In this document: one piece after another, positions 44,496-53,993 of the stretch | Layout: each line of letters begins with the position of its first letter | Numbering within the stretch: the first letter of the stretch is position 1 | Source: Frateuria_A sp035943815 | GTDB taxonomy: Bacteria; Pseudomonadota; Gammaproteobacteria; Xanthomonadales; Rhodanobacteraceae | NCBI RefSeq assembly: GCF_035943815.1 | Contig: NZ_DASZBU010000015.1 | Span: forward strand, 186,001-250,000 | Direction of reading: 5' to 3' | DNA length: 64,000 nt | The notes under the pieces: generated by a model | Seen by the model: the letters and a program-made list of their open reading frames with translations, nothing else | The model's database searches: none | What the model was told of the DNA's origin: nothing | Program-made: the position numbers and the translations under genes

Positions 44496-44530
44496 GAAAA
44501 CGCAAAGGCCCCGGTTGGCACCGGGGCCTT
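44496..44530 (-). terminator. Rho-independent terminator of the TonB-dependent receptor gene
   Basis: On the minus strand a perfect 10-bp stem (44521-44530 with 44505-44514, loop of 6) is followed by TTTGCGTTTT. It starts 25 bp after the receptor stop codon and insulates the sigma-54 operon from upstream transcription. Confidence 0.8.
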
Positions 44531-44554
44531 CGTGGTCTTGCGGGCGACGTTCGG

Positions 44555-47095
44555 CTAGAACTCCTGTTTGAAGCGGATGCCGAACGTGCGCGGCACGCTG
44601 AAGCCGGTATACACCTGCCCGTCCGGATACAGCGCCGACGCACCGTGCGCGGCACACACCGCCGGGGAGCACTCGGTGAACTTGTACAGCGCCGCCCGCT
44701 TGTCGAATACGTTGTCGACGTAGGCGTCCAGCGACCAGTTGCCCCTTTGCACGCCGGCGGAAAGGTCGACCGAGTTGTACGCAGGCAGGTCGCCGAGCAG
44801 GCTGCTCTCGAGCAGGCGCAGGTCGGTGGTCCGCCGGCCCACGTGCACAAGCGCGCCCTGCACGAAAGCATCGTTGCCGCCGAGGCTGAAGTTGTAGCGC
44901 GCCACCAGGTTGCCCTTGAAGCGCGGCGTGATCGGCAACCGCGAGCCCTTGGGCGCCAGCGGCCCGTTCACCACCTGGCCGGTGGACTGGTTGATCGAGC
45001 CGGGCGGACAGTTGGTGACCGCGTTGCCGTTGGCGTCGGTGAAGCCGCAGTAGTTCGCGGTCAGCTTGGCGTCGTAGAACGCCACGCCGGTGCTGATGTT
45101 GAGGTCGTAGGTGGCCTGCCAGACCAGTTGCGACTCCAGGCCGTCGATGCGCGCGGAGTTGGCGTTCTTGATCTGGGTGAGGCCGTTGGCGCCCAGGATG
45201 TTGAACTGGAAGTCGTTCCAGTTCTCGCGGAACACCGCGCCGTTGAACGACAGCCGGTTGTCGAACCAGGAGGTCTTCCAGCCCAGTTCCAGGTTGGTCA
45301 GGAAGTCCGCCTGGTAGGGCGGCAGCTGGCCGGCGCGGTTGACGCCGCCGGGGCGGTAGCCCTCGGAGCGGGTGGCGTAGATCATCTTGCTGGGCGAGAG
45401 GTTCCAGGTGAGGTTGACCTTGCCCAGCGAGCCGCTTTGCCGCACGCGCTTGTCGAAGTCCAGGCAGGGCGCGTCGATGAACGGCTGGGCCGAGATGCAG
45501 CCGGCCTCGCCGTAGCTGGAGTTCGGCGAGAAGCCCTTGCTGAAACCGTAGAAGCCGTACAGCTGGTTGGCAGTGCGGAAGTAGCGCCCGCCGACGGTGG
45601 CGGTGAGCGTCTCGGGAATGATGTCGTAGGACAGCTCACCGAACACGGCCTTGTCGTAGTCGTAGCGCATCTGCCGGGTCAGCCAGATCGTGTTGGGCCA
45701 GCCGGCCACCGACAGGCTGGTGGCCAGATTGTTGATCTGGTAGTCCTGCATGATGTCGTGCTTCTGCTTCTGCCAGAACGCGCCGGCGACCAGCCGCAGG
45801 CGGTCCTCGCTGGGCGAGACGATGCGCAGCTCATGGCTGTTGATGGTGTAGTGGTCGCGGTCGCTGATGAACTCGGAGGGGTTGATCAGCGCGCCGCTGT
45901 TGTCGTGGATATAGGCGCCGTAGGAAAGCAGGGTGTCGTACCAGAACGAGTAGTCGTTGTAGTCGGTCGCCTCTTCCTGGTTGCGCTTCAGGTGCGCATA
46001 GGCGTAGGTCACGTCGAAGTTGCCGATCTTGCCCTGCACGGTCAGCGCGCCCTGCCACCAGCGGTCGTTCACCCGTTCGGGATAGAAGTGGGTAACGGCC
46101 AGGTCGCCGACGACCGGGTCGCTGGCGAAGGTTCCATGCGAGATCGTCTGCTGCCCCATCAGGGTGGGGCTGATCGACCAGTCGTCGTCCAGGTTGACCT
46201 TCAGCGCGGCGCGGGCGCCGCTGGTGTTGGCGTCGTTGTAGTGCTTGCGGGCATGCCCGAAGCACTCCAGCTGCGGGCCCGGCGTGCAGCCATCGGCATT
46301 GCTGACGGTGATGCCGGACACCGGGAACGTCCGCGAGCCGGGCTTGTTGTCGATGTAGCCGGCGTCGTGCTCGCGCCAGCCGACCAGGCGCACCGCCGCG
46401 GCCTTGCTCAGCGGGATGTTGAGCATGCCCTCGGTGGTGTAGCCGATGCCGCCGTGCGCCACCTTGTTGATGCCGAGGGTGTAATTGGCTGCGAAGCCGC
46501 CGGGATCGGGCTTGTTGGTGATGATGCGCAGCGCGCCCGCCTCGGCGCTGGCGCCGTACAACGTGCCCTGCGGCCCGGCCAGCACCTCGATGCGGGCGAT
46601 GTCGTACATGTGGATGTCGAGCGGACCCTGGATCGTGGTGACCGGCTGGTCGTCCAGGTACACGCCCACGCTGGGTTGCGATCCGGAGTGGTTGGTGTTG
46701 CCGCCGCTGGCCACGCCGCGCATGTAGATGGTGGCGAAGCCCGGGCCGGTGGCGATGCCGCCGCCGCCCTGCTGGAAGGTGACGCTGGGCAGGTACTTCA
46801 CGTAGTCGTTGAAATTCTGCACGTGCAGCGCCTCGAGCTGGTCGTTTTCCAGCACGCCGATGCTGATCGGCACCTTCTGCAGGTTTTCGGTGCGCTTCTG
46901 CGCGGTGACGTTCACCACCCCCAGCGTGGTGGGCTTCTGCTTGGTCGCCGGCGCCGTGGCGGACGTCCCGGCCGGTTCCGCGTCCTGTGCCAGGACTGGC
47001 GCGGCGATAGCCAGGCAGATCGCCGCCGCCAGCGGCAGCCTCGCCAGTGTCGCTCGTGGTATCCCGCCGATCCGCTTCAACCCATTCGTATGCAT
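44555..47095 (-). CDS. TonB-dependent outer membrane receptor
   Basis: The product is 846 aa. Signal peptide about 1-36 (A-I-A-A-P-V-L-A-Q). The plug domain (about 65-190) contains V-T-A-Q-K-R-T-E-N and V-P-I-S-I-G-V. The barrel occupies the remainder, ending T-F-G-I-R-F-K-Q-E-F with a terminal Phe. V-T-A-Q-K-R in the plug is typical of receptors of xanthomonads, sphingomonads and Caulobacter for which substrates range from siderophores to sugars and aromatics, so the ligand cannot be named. It follows the TPR-sulfotransferase gene by 45 bp on the same strand. Confidence 0.92.
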   Translation of the reverse strand: MHTNGLKRIGGIPRATLARLPLAAAICLAIAAPVLAQDAEPAGTSATAPATKQKPTTLGVVNVTAQKRTENLQKVPISIGVLENDQLEALHVQNFNDYVKYLPSVTFQQGGGGIATGPGFATIYMRGVASGGNTNHSGSQPSVGVYLDDQPVTTIQGPLDIHMYDIARIEVLAGPQGTLYGASAEAGALRIITNKPDPGGFAANYTLGINKVAHGGIGYTTEGMLNIPLSKAAAVRLVGWREHDAGYIDNKPGSRTFPVSGITVSNADGCTPGPQLECFGHARKHYNDANTSGARAALKVNLDDDWSISPTLMGQQTISHGTFASDPVVGDLAVTHFYPERVNDRWWQGALTVQGKIGNFDVTYAYAHLKRNQEEATDYNDYSFWYDTLLSYGAYIHDNSGALINPSEFISDRDHYTINSHELRIVSPSEDRLRLVAGAFWQKQKHDIMQDYQINNLATSLSVAGWPNTIWLTRQMRYDYDKAVFGELSYDIIPETLTATVGGRYFRTANQLYGFYGFSKGFSPNSSYGEAGCISAQPFIDAPCLDFDKRVRQSGSLGKVNLTWNLSPSKMIYATRSEGYRPGGVNRAGQLPPYQADFLTNLELGWKTSWFDNRLSFNGAVFRENWNDFQFNILGANGLTQIKNANSARIDGLESQLVWQATYDLNISTGVAFYDAKLTANYCGFTDANGNAVTNCPPGSINQSTGQVVNGPLAPKGSRLPITPRFKGNLVARYNFSLGGNDAFVQGALVHVGRRTTDLRLLESSLLGDLPAYNSVDLSAGVQRGNWSLDAYVDNVFDKRAALYKFTECSPAVCAAHGASALYPDGQVYTGFSVPRTFGIRFKQEF

Positions 47096-47140
47096 ACACC
47101 CTCCCCAGGCAAGTCACTACAAACGATCGGTATCGAGCCG

Positions 47141-49159
47141 CTACTCCCCTTCAGGCACGTCCGGGTAGCTCGCCAGCACCGGCCCCAACGCCGACGCCAG
47201 CGGCTCCAGCCACGCCGCGTAATGCCGCCAGTGATCCACCCCCTCACGGTAGATCGGCTGGCGTACCTGTTCCGAGCTGGCCGTGCGCACCGGCCGCGGA
47301 TTGTCGAAAAATCGCAGGCAGCCTGGCTCGAACGGCAGGCCGCAGTAGTCGAGCAGCCGACGCACCTCGCCCTCGGTGTCCTCGACCATGCGCTCGTACA
47401 CCACGCGGTGGATGCGCCCGGGCAGAACGTCGTCGAAATGCGCCATCAGCGCCACGTAGTCGCGGTAGTAGCGGCCGATGTTCTCGAGGTCGTAGCTGAA
47501 GCCCTGCCCGCGCGCAAAGTGCTGCTTGAAGGCCGAGAAGCCACAGGCCATCGGATGCCGGCGCGCGTCGATGATCCTGGCGTTCGGCAGGATCAGCTGG
47601 ATCAGGCCCAGGTGCATGAAGTTGTTCGGCATCTTGTCGATGAACAGCGGTGCCGAGGTCTTGCGCTGGATGCGGGTGTGCGCCAGGTAGCGCTCGCCGA
47701 GCGCGCGCAGCGCGTCGGCGCCCTGCGCCGCCAGCGCGCCGTGGTAGGGCATCGCCTCGCCGGCGTCGCCCTGCTGGCGCAGCAGGCGGGTGATCGAGGT
47801 GATCTCGGGCAGTTCCATCGTGCCCTCGACCTGGCTGTGGCTGGACAGGATCTGCTCGATCAGGGTGGAACCGGCGCGCGGCAGGCCGACCACGAAGATC
47901 GGGTCGGGCGCCAGGCTGCCGGCGCCGGCGCGCGCGGCGAAGAACTCGCGCGTGTAGCGCTCGCGGATGTAGCGCACCCGCGCGCTGGTGTCGTCGGCGC
48001 TGTAGTTGAGCTGCGCGCGGCGGATCGCGTTGCCGCGCGCGTAGTGGCGGAACGACGGCTCGTATTCGCCCGTATCTTCCATCGCCTTGCCGATGGCGAA
48101 CTCCAGGTGCAGGCGGTCGTCCTCGGCCAGGTCCGCGCGCGCCAGCTGTCCACGCATCGCGGCCAGTTCGCTGGCCTCGAAACGGAAGGTCTTGAGGTTG
48201 GCCAGGCTCCACCATACCTCGCCGAACGAGGGTTCGAGCTCCAGGCTGCGGCGATAGGCGGCGACGGCGCGCTCGGTGTGCCCGGCGGTCTTCAGCGCGT
48301 GGCCCTGGCTCACCCATAGTTTGGAGTTGTCCGGCTGCTGTGCGAGCAGCGCGTCGTAGATGCCGATCGCCTGAGCGTAGTCGCCCGTGCGGCACAGCAC
48401 TGCCGCCTTGAGCACGCGGCTGCCGGCGTCCTCCGGGTCGGCTGCCAGCAGGCGCTCGATCTCGGCCAGCGCCTGCTCCGACCGGTTGCTGCGGTGCAGG
48501 ACCAGCGCGTAATTGCGGCGCGCCTCGCGGAAGCTGGGCGCCAATTCCAGGCAGCGCTCAAGCAGGTGCACGGCGTCCTCGTTGCGGTCCAGCCGTGCGG
48601 CAAGCTCGGCGAACATGCGGATGGCCGCCACGTCGGTGGGCGCCTGCCGCAGCTGCGCGCGCAGCAGCGCCTCGGCCTCGGGAATGCGGTTCCCGGCCAG
48701 CGCCACGGCGGCGGCCATCAATTGCGGATCGTGGGCGGCGTGGCGCACGTGGCTGACATAGGCCGCATCGGCGGCCTCGCTTTCGCCCGCCGCCGTTAGG
48801 CCGTCGGCGAGCACGCGCCAGGCCTGCGGCAGGTTCGGATCGAGCGCCACTGCGCGGCGCAGCGCAGCGATGGCTTCCTGCCCGCGGCCGCAGCCGGCCA
48901 GCGCCTGCCCCAGGTCGAACTGGACTTGTGCCGAGTCCGGCCATGCACGCGCCAGCCGAACGAGGATGGCCAGCGCAACGGTCGGGTCGCCCCGCCGCGA
49001 ATGCGCCGCGGCCAGCAATTGCAGGGCCGATGGATGGTCGGGGGCGACCTTGAGGATCTCCCCGAGCTGTTCGGCCGCCAGGCCCGGATCGTGCTCCAGC
49101 AGCCGCTTGGCATGGGCCAGCGCCTGCTCCAGCGTGCCGGTGGCGGCAGCCTCCGTCAT
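47141..49159 (-). CDS. TPR-repeat sulfotransferase family protein
   Basis: The product is 672 aa from the ATG at 49159. Residues 1 to about 340 are TPR repeats (A-L-D-P-N-L-P-Q-A-W, L-E-L-A-P-S-F, L-E-L-E-P-S-F mark repeat ends). From about 415 a Sulfotransfer_3-type domain begins: the PAPS 5'-phosphate loop is F-V-V-G-L-P-R-A-G-S-T-L (422-433), and a 3'-phosphate region with D-A-R-R-H-P-M-A follows. No signal peptide is seen, so it should be cytoplasmic unless exported. Family members of this architecture are poorly characterised. It is probably co-transcribed with the TonB-dependent receptor and diverges from the Rieske gene. Confidence 0.9.
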   Translation of the reverse strand: MTEAAATGTLEQALAHAKRLLEHDPGLAAEQLGEILKVAPDHPSALQLLAAAHSRRGDPTVALAILVRLARAWPDSAQVQFDLGQALAGCGRGQEAIAALRRAVALDPNLPQAWRVLADGLTAAGESEAADAAYVSHVRHAAHDPQLMAAAVALAGNRIPEAEALLRAQLRQAPTDVAAIRMFAELAARLDRNEDAVHLLERCLELAPSFREARRNYALVLHRSNRSEQALAEIERLLAADPEDAGSRVLKAAVLCRTGDYAQAIGIYDALLAQQPDNSKLWVSQGHALKTAGHTERAVAAYRRSLELEPSFGEVWWSLANLKTFRFEASELAAMRGQLARADLAEDDRLHLEFAIGKAMEDTGEYEPSFRHYARGNAIRRAQLNYSADDTSARVRYIRERYTREFFAARAGAGSLAPDPIFVVGLPRAGSTLIEQILSSHSQVEGTMELPEITSITRLLRQQGDAGEAMPYHGALAAQGADALRALGERYLAHTRIQRKTSAPLFIDKMPNNFMHLGLIQLILPNARIIDARRHPMACGFSAFKQHFARGQGFSYDLENIGRYYRDYVALMAHFDDVLPGRIHRVVYERMVEDTEGEVRRLLDYCGLPFEPGCLRFFDNPRPVRTASSEQVRQPIYREGVDHWRHYAAWLEPLASALGPVLASYPDVPEGE

Positions 49160-49318
49160 GCGTCGGCTTGCCGCGATGGAGCGGCGTGCGGGTCGGTTCC
49201 CGGGCGACACGACAGGCATGCGGCGCGTGGCATGGGGACGGCAGCTCCCTGGAGGCTCACCGCAATCTAGCATCCCGATCCGGCCGGCAGGTAGTGGCTG
49301 CGGCCCCTGCCGCGACGG

Positions 49319-49349
49319 TGGACATGCGCGCCGGGATCGGACATACACT
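49319..49349 (+). promoter_or_regulatory. Possible sigma-70 promoter of the Rieske operon
   Basis: TGGACA (49319-49324) and TACACT (49344-49349) with 19 bases between, 78 bp before the ATG. The spacing is long and the region is the 267-bp divergent gap with the TPR-sulfotransferase gene, where an operator would also be expected. Confidence 0.35.
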
Positions 49350-49426
49350 GCCAGGAACGCGCAGCGCATGGATGCCATCGAAGACGACGGCCCGTCGCGT
49401 CCACGCCATCGGGGAAACCATCCACC

Positions 49427-50497
49427 ATGACCGCCGACACCCGGGTCGAGGAACTCAACCGCGCGCGCGCCCTGCCCGCGCGCTACTACGCCGGCGAGGC
49501 GATGCTGGCGATGGAACGGCGCGCGGTGTTCGCGCGCAGCTGGCAGCTGGTGGCCCACCAGGGGCAGCTGGCCGGGCCGGGCGACCATGCCGTCGGCGAG
49601 ATCGCCGGCGTGCCGATCCTGCTGGTCCGCGGAGGAGACGGCGTGCTGCGCGCCTTCCCCAACGTGTGCCGGCACCGCGCCGGGCCGCTGGCGCTGTGCG
49701 ACGGCAAGGGCGCGCGCGCCCTGCACTGCAAGTACCACGGCTGGACCTACACGCTGGAAGGCCAGCTGCGCAGCGCGCCGGAGATGCAGGACGCCTGCGA
49801 CTTCAAGGTGGAGGACATCCGCCTGCCGCCGCTGCGCGTGCACCAGTGGCAGGGCCTGGTGTTCATGGCGCTGGACCCGCACGTGCCGGCGTTCGAGGAG
49901 GTCTACGGCGGCATCGTCGAGCGCATCGCGCCGATCGACCTGTCGGCTATGCGCTACCTGCGGCGCGACAGCTACGACATCGCCTGCAACTGGAAGGTCT
50001 ATATCGACAACTTCCTTGAGGGGTACCACCTGCCGCACGTGCATCCGGGGCTGTCGCGGGTGCTCGACTATCGCGCCTACGACACCGAAATGTTCGCCTG
50101 GCATTCGCTGCAGTCCTCGCCGTTGCGCAACAGCGGCGACATCTACGGCGACGGCCGGGCGTTCTATTACTTCATCTACCCCAACGTGATGCTCAACATC
50201 ATGCCCGGCCGTCTGCAGACCAACCGCATCCTGCCGCTGGGGCCGGACCGCTGCCGGGTGGAGTTCGACTACTACTACGCGCAGGACGAGGGCGCCCAGG
50301 CGCGCATCGCCGCCGACCAGGCGTTCAGCGACGAAGTGCAGCACGAGGACATCGCAATCTGCGAGGCGGTGCAGAAGGGCCTGGCTTCCGGCCACTACGT
50401 ACCCGGCCGGCTGTGCCCCAAGCGCGAGGGCGGCGTCTGGCATTTCCAGAACCTGCTGCGCGCGGCCTATGCGGGGCCGGCCGGGGAATCCGCGTGA
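49427..50497 (+). CDS. Rieske non-heme iron oxygenase, alpha subunit
   Basis: The product is 356 aa. The Rieske [2Fe-2S] ligands are C81-x-H83 and C101-x2-H104. The mononuclear iron site is H201 and H206 (E-G-Y-H-L-P-H-V-H) with D308 (H-E-D-I). Length and sequence suggest the group that includes stachydrine/glycine-betaine demethylases and carnitine or choline monooxygenases. Coupled by GTGA to an amino acid permease and then to a TMADH-type flavoenzyme, it probably demethylates or hydroxylates an N-methylated amine. No reductase partner gene is in the window. Confidence 0.93.
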   Translation: MTADTRVEELNRARALPARYYAGEAMLAMERRAVFARSWQLVAHQGQLAGPGDHAVGEIAGVPILLVRGGDGVLRAFPNVCRHRAGPLALCDGKGARALHCKYHGWTYTLEGQLRSAPEMQDACDFKVEDIRLPPLRVHQWQGLVFMALDPHVPAFEEVYGGIVERIAPIDLSAMRYLRRDSYDIACNWKVYIDNFLEGYHLPHVHPGLSRVLDYRAYDTEMFAWHSLQSSPLRNSGDIYGDGRAFYYFIYPNVMLNIMPGRLQTNRILPLGPDRCRVEFDYYYAQDEGAQARIAADQAFSDEVQHEDIAICEAVQKGLASGHYVPGRLCPKREGGVWHFQNLLRAAYAGPAGESA

Positions 50498-51858
50498 CCT
50501 TGCCCCGCGCCGAGCCACAACTCCCACCGGCCGGCGCGCCCGCCGGCACCCGCATCGGCTTCTGGACCTGCACCGCGCTGGTGGTGGGCAACGTTATCGG
50601 CATGGGTATCTTCGTGCTGCCCTCGTCGCTGGCGCCGTTCGGGTTCAACGCGCTGATCGGCTGGGCCATCGTGCTGGCCGGGTGCCTCGTGCTGGCGCGG
50701 GTGTTCTCGCACCTGGCCCAGGTTCTGCCCGGCGCCGGCGGACCCTACGACTATATCCGGCAGACCCTCGGCGAGCTGCCGGCCTACCTCGCGTTATGGG
50801 CGTACTGGGTGTCGCTGTGGCTCACCAACGCGGCGCTCGCCACCGGCGTGGTCGGCTACATGGCAGTGGTGTTTCCGCCGCTGGGCGCGCTGCCGCCGGC
50901 ACTGTTCGCGCTGGGCCTGCTGTGGGCCGTGGTGGCTGTCAACCTGTTCGGCGTGCGCACCGGCGGCGGCGTGCAGATCGTCACCACCGCGCTCAAGCTG
51001 CTGCCGATGCTGGCGATCGCGTTGCTCGGCGGCTGGGTGCTGCTGACCGCGCCGGCGAACTACACCGCCCATCCGCCCGCCACGCCGATCACCCTGGGCA
51101 GCGTGACGGCGGCCGCGACCATCGCGCTGTTCGCGATGCTCGGCATCGAGTCGGCCAGCGTGCCGGCGGCCCGCGTCGACGATCCGGCACGCACGATCCC
51201 GCGTTCGACCATGACCGGCACCGTGCTCACGGCGATCGTCTACGTCGTGGTATCGGGCGTGCCGCTGCTGCTGATCCGGCAGCACGAGCTGGCCGAGGCG
51301 AACGCGCCGTTCGCGCTGCTGATGGACCGCTACGCGGTCGCCGGCGCCGGGCGCTGGCTGGCGCTGTTCGTGGTGATCAGCGGCCTGGGCGCGCTCAACG
51401 GCTGGACGCTGCTGTCCGGCGAACTGACCCGCACCATGGCCGAGCGCGGCGTGCTGCCAACGGTGCTGGCGCGCAACAACCGCCACGGCGCGCCGGCACT
51501 GGCGCTGCTGCTCACCGGCGCGCTGGCTTCGGCGATGGTCGGCATGAGCTACAGCAAATCGCTGGTGGCGGCATTCACCTTCCTCACCCGGGTGGTGACC
51601 GCCGCGAACCTGCCGCTGTACCTGTGTTGCACGCTCGCGTTGATGGTGCTGTGGCATCGGCGCCACGCGGCCTGTACCACGCGCCGCGTGCTGCTGGTCG
51701 CCCTGGCCAGCCTTTCGTTCGTGGTGCTCGCCTTCGTCGGCATCGGCCGCGAACCCTTCCTGTACGCGCTGGGGCTGATCGCGGCCGGCCTGCCGCTGTA
51801 CGCACTGATGCGTCTGCGCCGCCGTTCCGGACCATCCGTGGGGGTACTGCCTCGATGA
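50494..51858 (+). CDS. APC-family amino acid/amine permease
   Basis: The product is 454 aa with the GTG start in the GTGA overlap with the Rieske gene. About 12 membrane segments are seen. The first carries V-V-G-N-V-I-G-M-G-I-F (about 31-41), the substrate-binding GxG-type motif of APC transporters, and I-E-S-A-S-V-P-A near 210 lies in segment 6. The closest known type is the arginine/agmatine or basic amino acid antiporter group, but substrate is best inferred from context: uptake of the substrate of the Rieske enzyme. The stop overlaps the next start (ATGA). Confidence 0.9.
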   Translation: MTLPRAEPQLPPAGAPAGTRIGFWTCTALVVGNVIGMGIFVLPSSLAPFGFNALIGWAIVLAGCLVLARVFSHLAQVLPGAGGPYDYIRQTLGELPAYLALWAYWVSLWLTNAALATGVVGYMAVVFPPLGALPPALFALGLLWAVVAVNLFGVRTGGGVQIVTTALKLLPMLAIALLGGWVLLTAPANYTAHPPATPITLGSVTAAATIALFAMLGIESASVPAARVDDPARTIPRSTMTGTVLTAIVYVVVSGVPLLLIRQHELAEANAPFALLMDRYAVAGAGRWLALFVVISGLGALNGWTLLSGELTRTMAERGVLPTVLARNNRHGAPALALLLTGALASAMVGMSYSKSLVAAFTFLTRVVTAANLPLYLCCTLALMVLWHRRHAACTTRRVLLVALASLSFVVLAFVGIGREPFLYALGLIAAGLPLYALMRLRRRSGPSVGVLPR

Positions 51859-53948
51859 GAGATCCGCGCTACGACATCCTGTTCGAGCCGGTTAGGATCG
51901 GCCCGGTCACGGCGAAGAACCGCTTCTTCCAGGTACCGCACTGCAACGGCATGGGACACGCCATGCCGCTGGCGCATGCGGCGATGCGCGAGATGAAGGC
52001 CGAGGGCGGCTGGGCGGTGGTCTCCACCGAGGAGTGCGAGATCCACCCCAGCGGCGACCTCACGCCCTACGTCGAGGCGCGGCTGTGGGACGACCGCGAC
52101 ATTCCCGCCCTGGCGCTGATGTGCGACAAGGTGCACGCGCACGGCGCACTGGCCGCGCTGGAGCTGACCCACAACGGCCCCACCGCGTCCAACCTGTATT
52201 CGCGCGAAGTGCTGATCGCGCCTTCGGCGCAGCCGACCAAGTACGGCTACCCGCACCAGGCGCGGGAGATGACGCTGCACGACATCCGCGAATACCGGCG
52301 CTGGCACCGCGAGGCGGCTATCCGCGGCAAGCGCGCCGGCATGGACATCATCTACGTCTACGCCGCGCACGACCTGTCGCTGGCGATGCATTTCCTGCAG
52401 CGCCGGCGCAACCGCCGCAGCGACCACTACGGCGGCGTGCTGGAGAACCGCGTGCGCCTGCTGCGCGAGGTGCTGGAGGACACCAGGGACGCGGTGGGCG
52501 ACCGCTGCGCGGTGGCGCTGCGTTTCGCCACCGAGGAGCTGCTCGGCCCCGGCGGCGTGGAGCTGGCCGAGGCGCAGGACATCGTGGGCATGCTGGCCGA
52601 GCTTCCGGACCTGTGGGACGTCAACCTGGCCGCCTGGTACAACGACTCGGTGCCCTCGCGCTTCGCGCCCGAAGGCGCGCAGGAACCGTTCATCGATTTC
52701 GTCAAGAAGACCACCACCAAGCCGGTGGTGGGCGTCGGCCGGTTCACCTCGCCGGACACCATGGTGTCGCAGCTCAAGCGCGGCGTGCTGGACATGATCG
52801 GCTGCGCGCGGCCGTCGATCGCCGACCCGTTCCTGCCGCGCAAGATCGAGCAAGGCCGCGGCGAGGACATCCGCGAATGCATCGGCTGCAACATCTGTGT
52901 CTCCGGCGACATGACCATTTCGCCGATCCGCTGCACGCAGAACCCGACCATGGGCGAGGAGTGGCGCAAAGGCTGGCACCCCGAGCGCATCGCGCCGGTG
53001 CGTACGCCGGCCCGCGTGCTGGTGGTCGGCGCCGGCCCCGCCGGATTGGAGGCCGCGCGCGCGCTGGGCCAGCGCGGCTGCGAGGTGAGCCTGGCCGAGG
53101 CTCGCCGCGAGCTGGGCGGTCGGGTCACCCGCGAGTCGCGCCTGCCGGGTCTGGCCGAATGGGCGCGCGTGCGCGACTGGCGCGTGGGGCAGATCCAGAA
53201 GATGGCGAACGTGGCGGTCTATCTCGATTCACCGCTCAGCGCGCAGGACGTGCTCGACTTCGGCGCCGAACACGTGGTGCTGGCCACCGGCTGCCGCTGG
53301 CGCCGCGACGGCTACGGCCGCAGCAACGGCTTCGACATCCCCGGCTTCGCCGACAACCCCCGCGTGTTCACGCCCGACGATCTGATGGATGGCCGCCTGC
53401 CCGACCTCCAGCAGTCCGGGGGCCGCGTGGTGGTGTTCGACGACGACGGCTTCTACTACGGCAGCGTGGCAGCCGAACTGCTGCGCCTGCGCGGCTGGGA
53501 GGTGATCCACCTGACTCCGGACGACGGGATCGCGCCGTGGAGCCTGCACACGCTGGACTACCGCTATATCCGCAAGCGGATGGCCGAGCTGGGCATCGAG
53601 CCGGTGGTGGCGCACGACATCGTCGGCTACGAAGGCCGCACCCTCCTCGTCGAGGATGTCTGGACCCACCGCCGCCGCGAACTGGACTGCGACGCCGTGG
53701 TCACCGTCACCGCCCGCCTGCCCGACGATGTGCTGTACCGCGAGCTCACGCAGCGCGAGGCGGAGTGGGATGGCGCCGGCATCCGCAGCGTGCGCTGCAT
53801 CGGCGACGCCGAGGCGCCGGGGCTGATCGCGCACGCGGTCTACGCCGGCCACCGCTATGCACGCGAGCTGGAGCAAGGGCCCACTGGCGAGGTTGCGTTC
53901 AAGCGGCATTTCCACACCGAAGACGCCGACGACCTGCTGCGCCGATAG
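51855..53948 (+). CDS. NADH:flavin oxidoreductase/trimethylamine dehydrogenase-type protein
   Basis: The product is 697 aa. An Old-Yellow-Enzyme FMN barrel (about 8-340) is followed by a [4Fe-4S] cluster motif C342-x2-C345-x2-C348-x11-C360 and a Rossmann module starting V-V-G-A-G-P-A-G (390-397). This is the domain order of trimethylamine dehydrogenase, dimethylglycine demethylase DgcA and 2,4-dienoyl-CoA reductase. In this operon, behind a Rieske oxygenase and a permease, an amine N-demethylase role is the best inference. Translation is coupled to the permease (ATGA). Confidence 0.92.
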   Translation: MRDPRYDILFEPVRIGPVTAKNRFFQVPHCNGMGHAMPLAHAAMREMKAEGGWAVVSTEECEIHPSGDLTPYVEARLWDDRDIPALALMCDKVHAHGALAALELTHNGPTASNLYSREVLIAPSAQPTKYGYPHQAREMTLHDIREYRRWHREAAIRGKRAGMDIIYVYAAHDLSLAMHFLQRRRNRRSDHYGGVLENRVRLLREVLEDTRDAVGDRCAVALRFATEELLGPGGVELAEAQDIVGMLAELPDLWDVNLAAWYNDSVPSRFAPEGAQEPFIDFVKKTTTKPVVGVGRFTSPDTMVSQLKRGVLDMIGCARPSIADPFLPRKIEQGRGEDIRECIGCNICVSGDMTISPIRCTQNPTMGEEWRKGWHPERIAPVRTPARVLVVGAGPAGLEAARALGQRGCEVSLAEARRELGGRVTRESRLPGLAEWARVRDWRVGQIQKMANVAVYLDSPLSAQDVLDFGAEHVVLATGCRWRRDGYGRSNGFDIPGFADNPRVFTPDDLMDGRLPDLQQSGGRVVVFDDDGFYYGSVAAELLRLRGWEVIHLTPDDGIAPWSLHTLDYRYIRKRMAELGIEPVVAHDIVGYEGRTLLVEDVWTHRRRELDCDAVVTVTARLPDDVLYRELTQREAEWDGAGIRSVRCIGDAEAPGLIAHAVYAGHRYARELEQGPTGEVAFKRHFHTEDADDLLRR

Positions 53949-53993
53949 CCGCAACCGGGCTGTTGCACTCCCGGTCACGGCAACGGCATGACC

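Noticed and set aside
44336..48319. Very long open frame on the plus strand (over 1300 codons)
   Set aside because: It is antisense to the receptor and TPR-sulfotransferase genes, which have clear domains; its product is low-complexity and has no recognisable motif. Long antisense frames are expected at this GC content.
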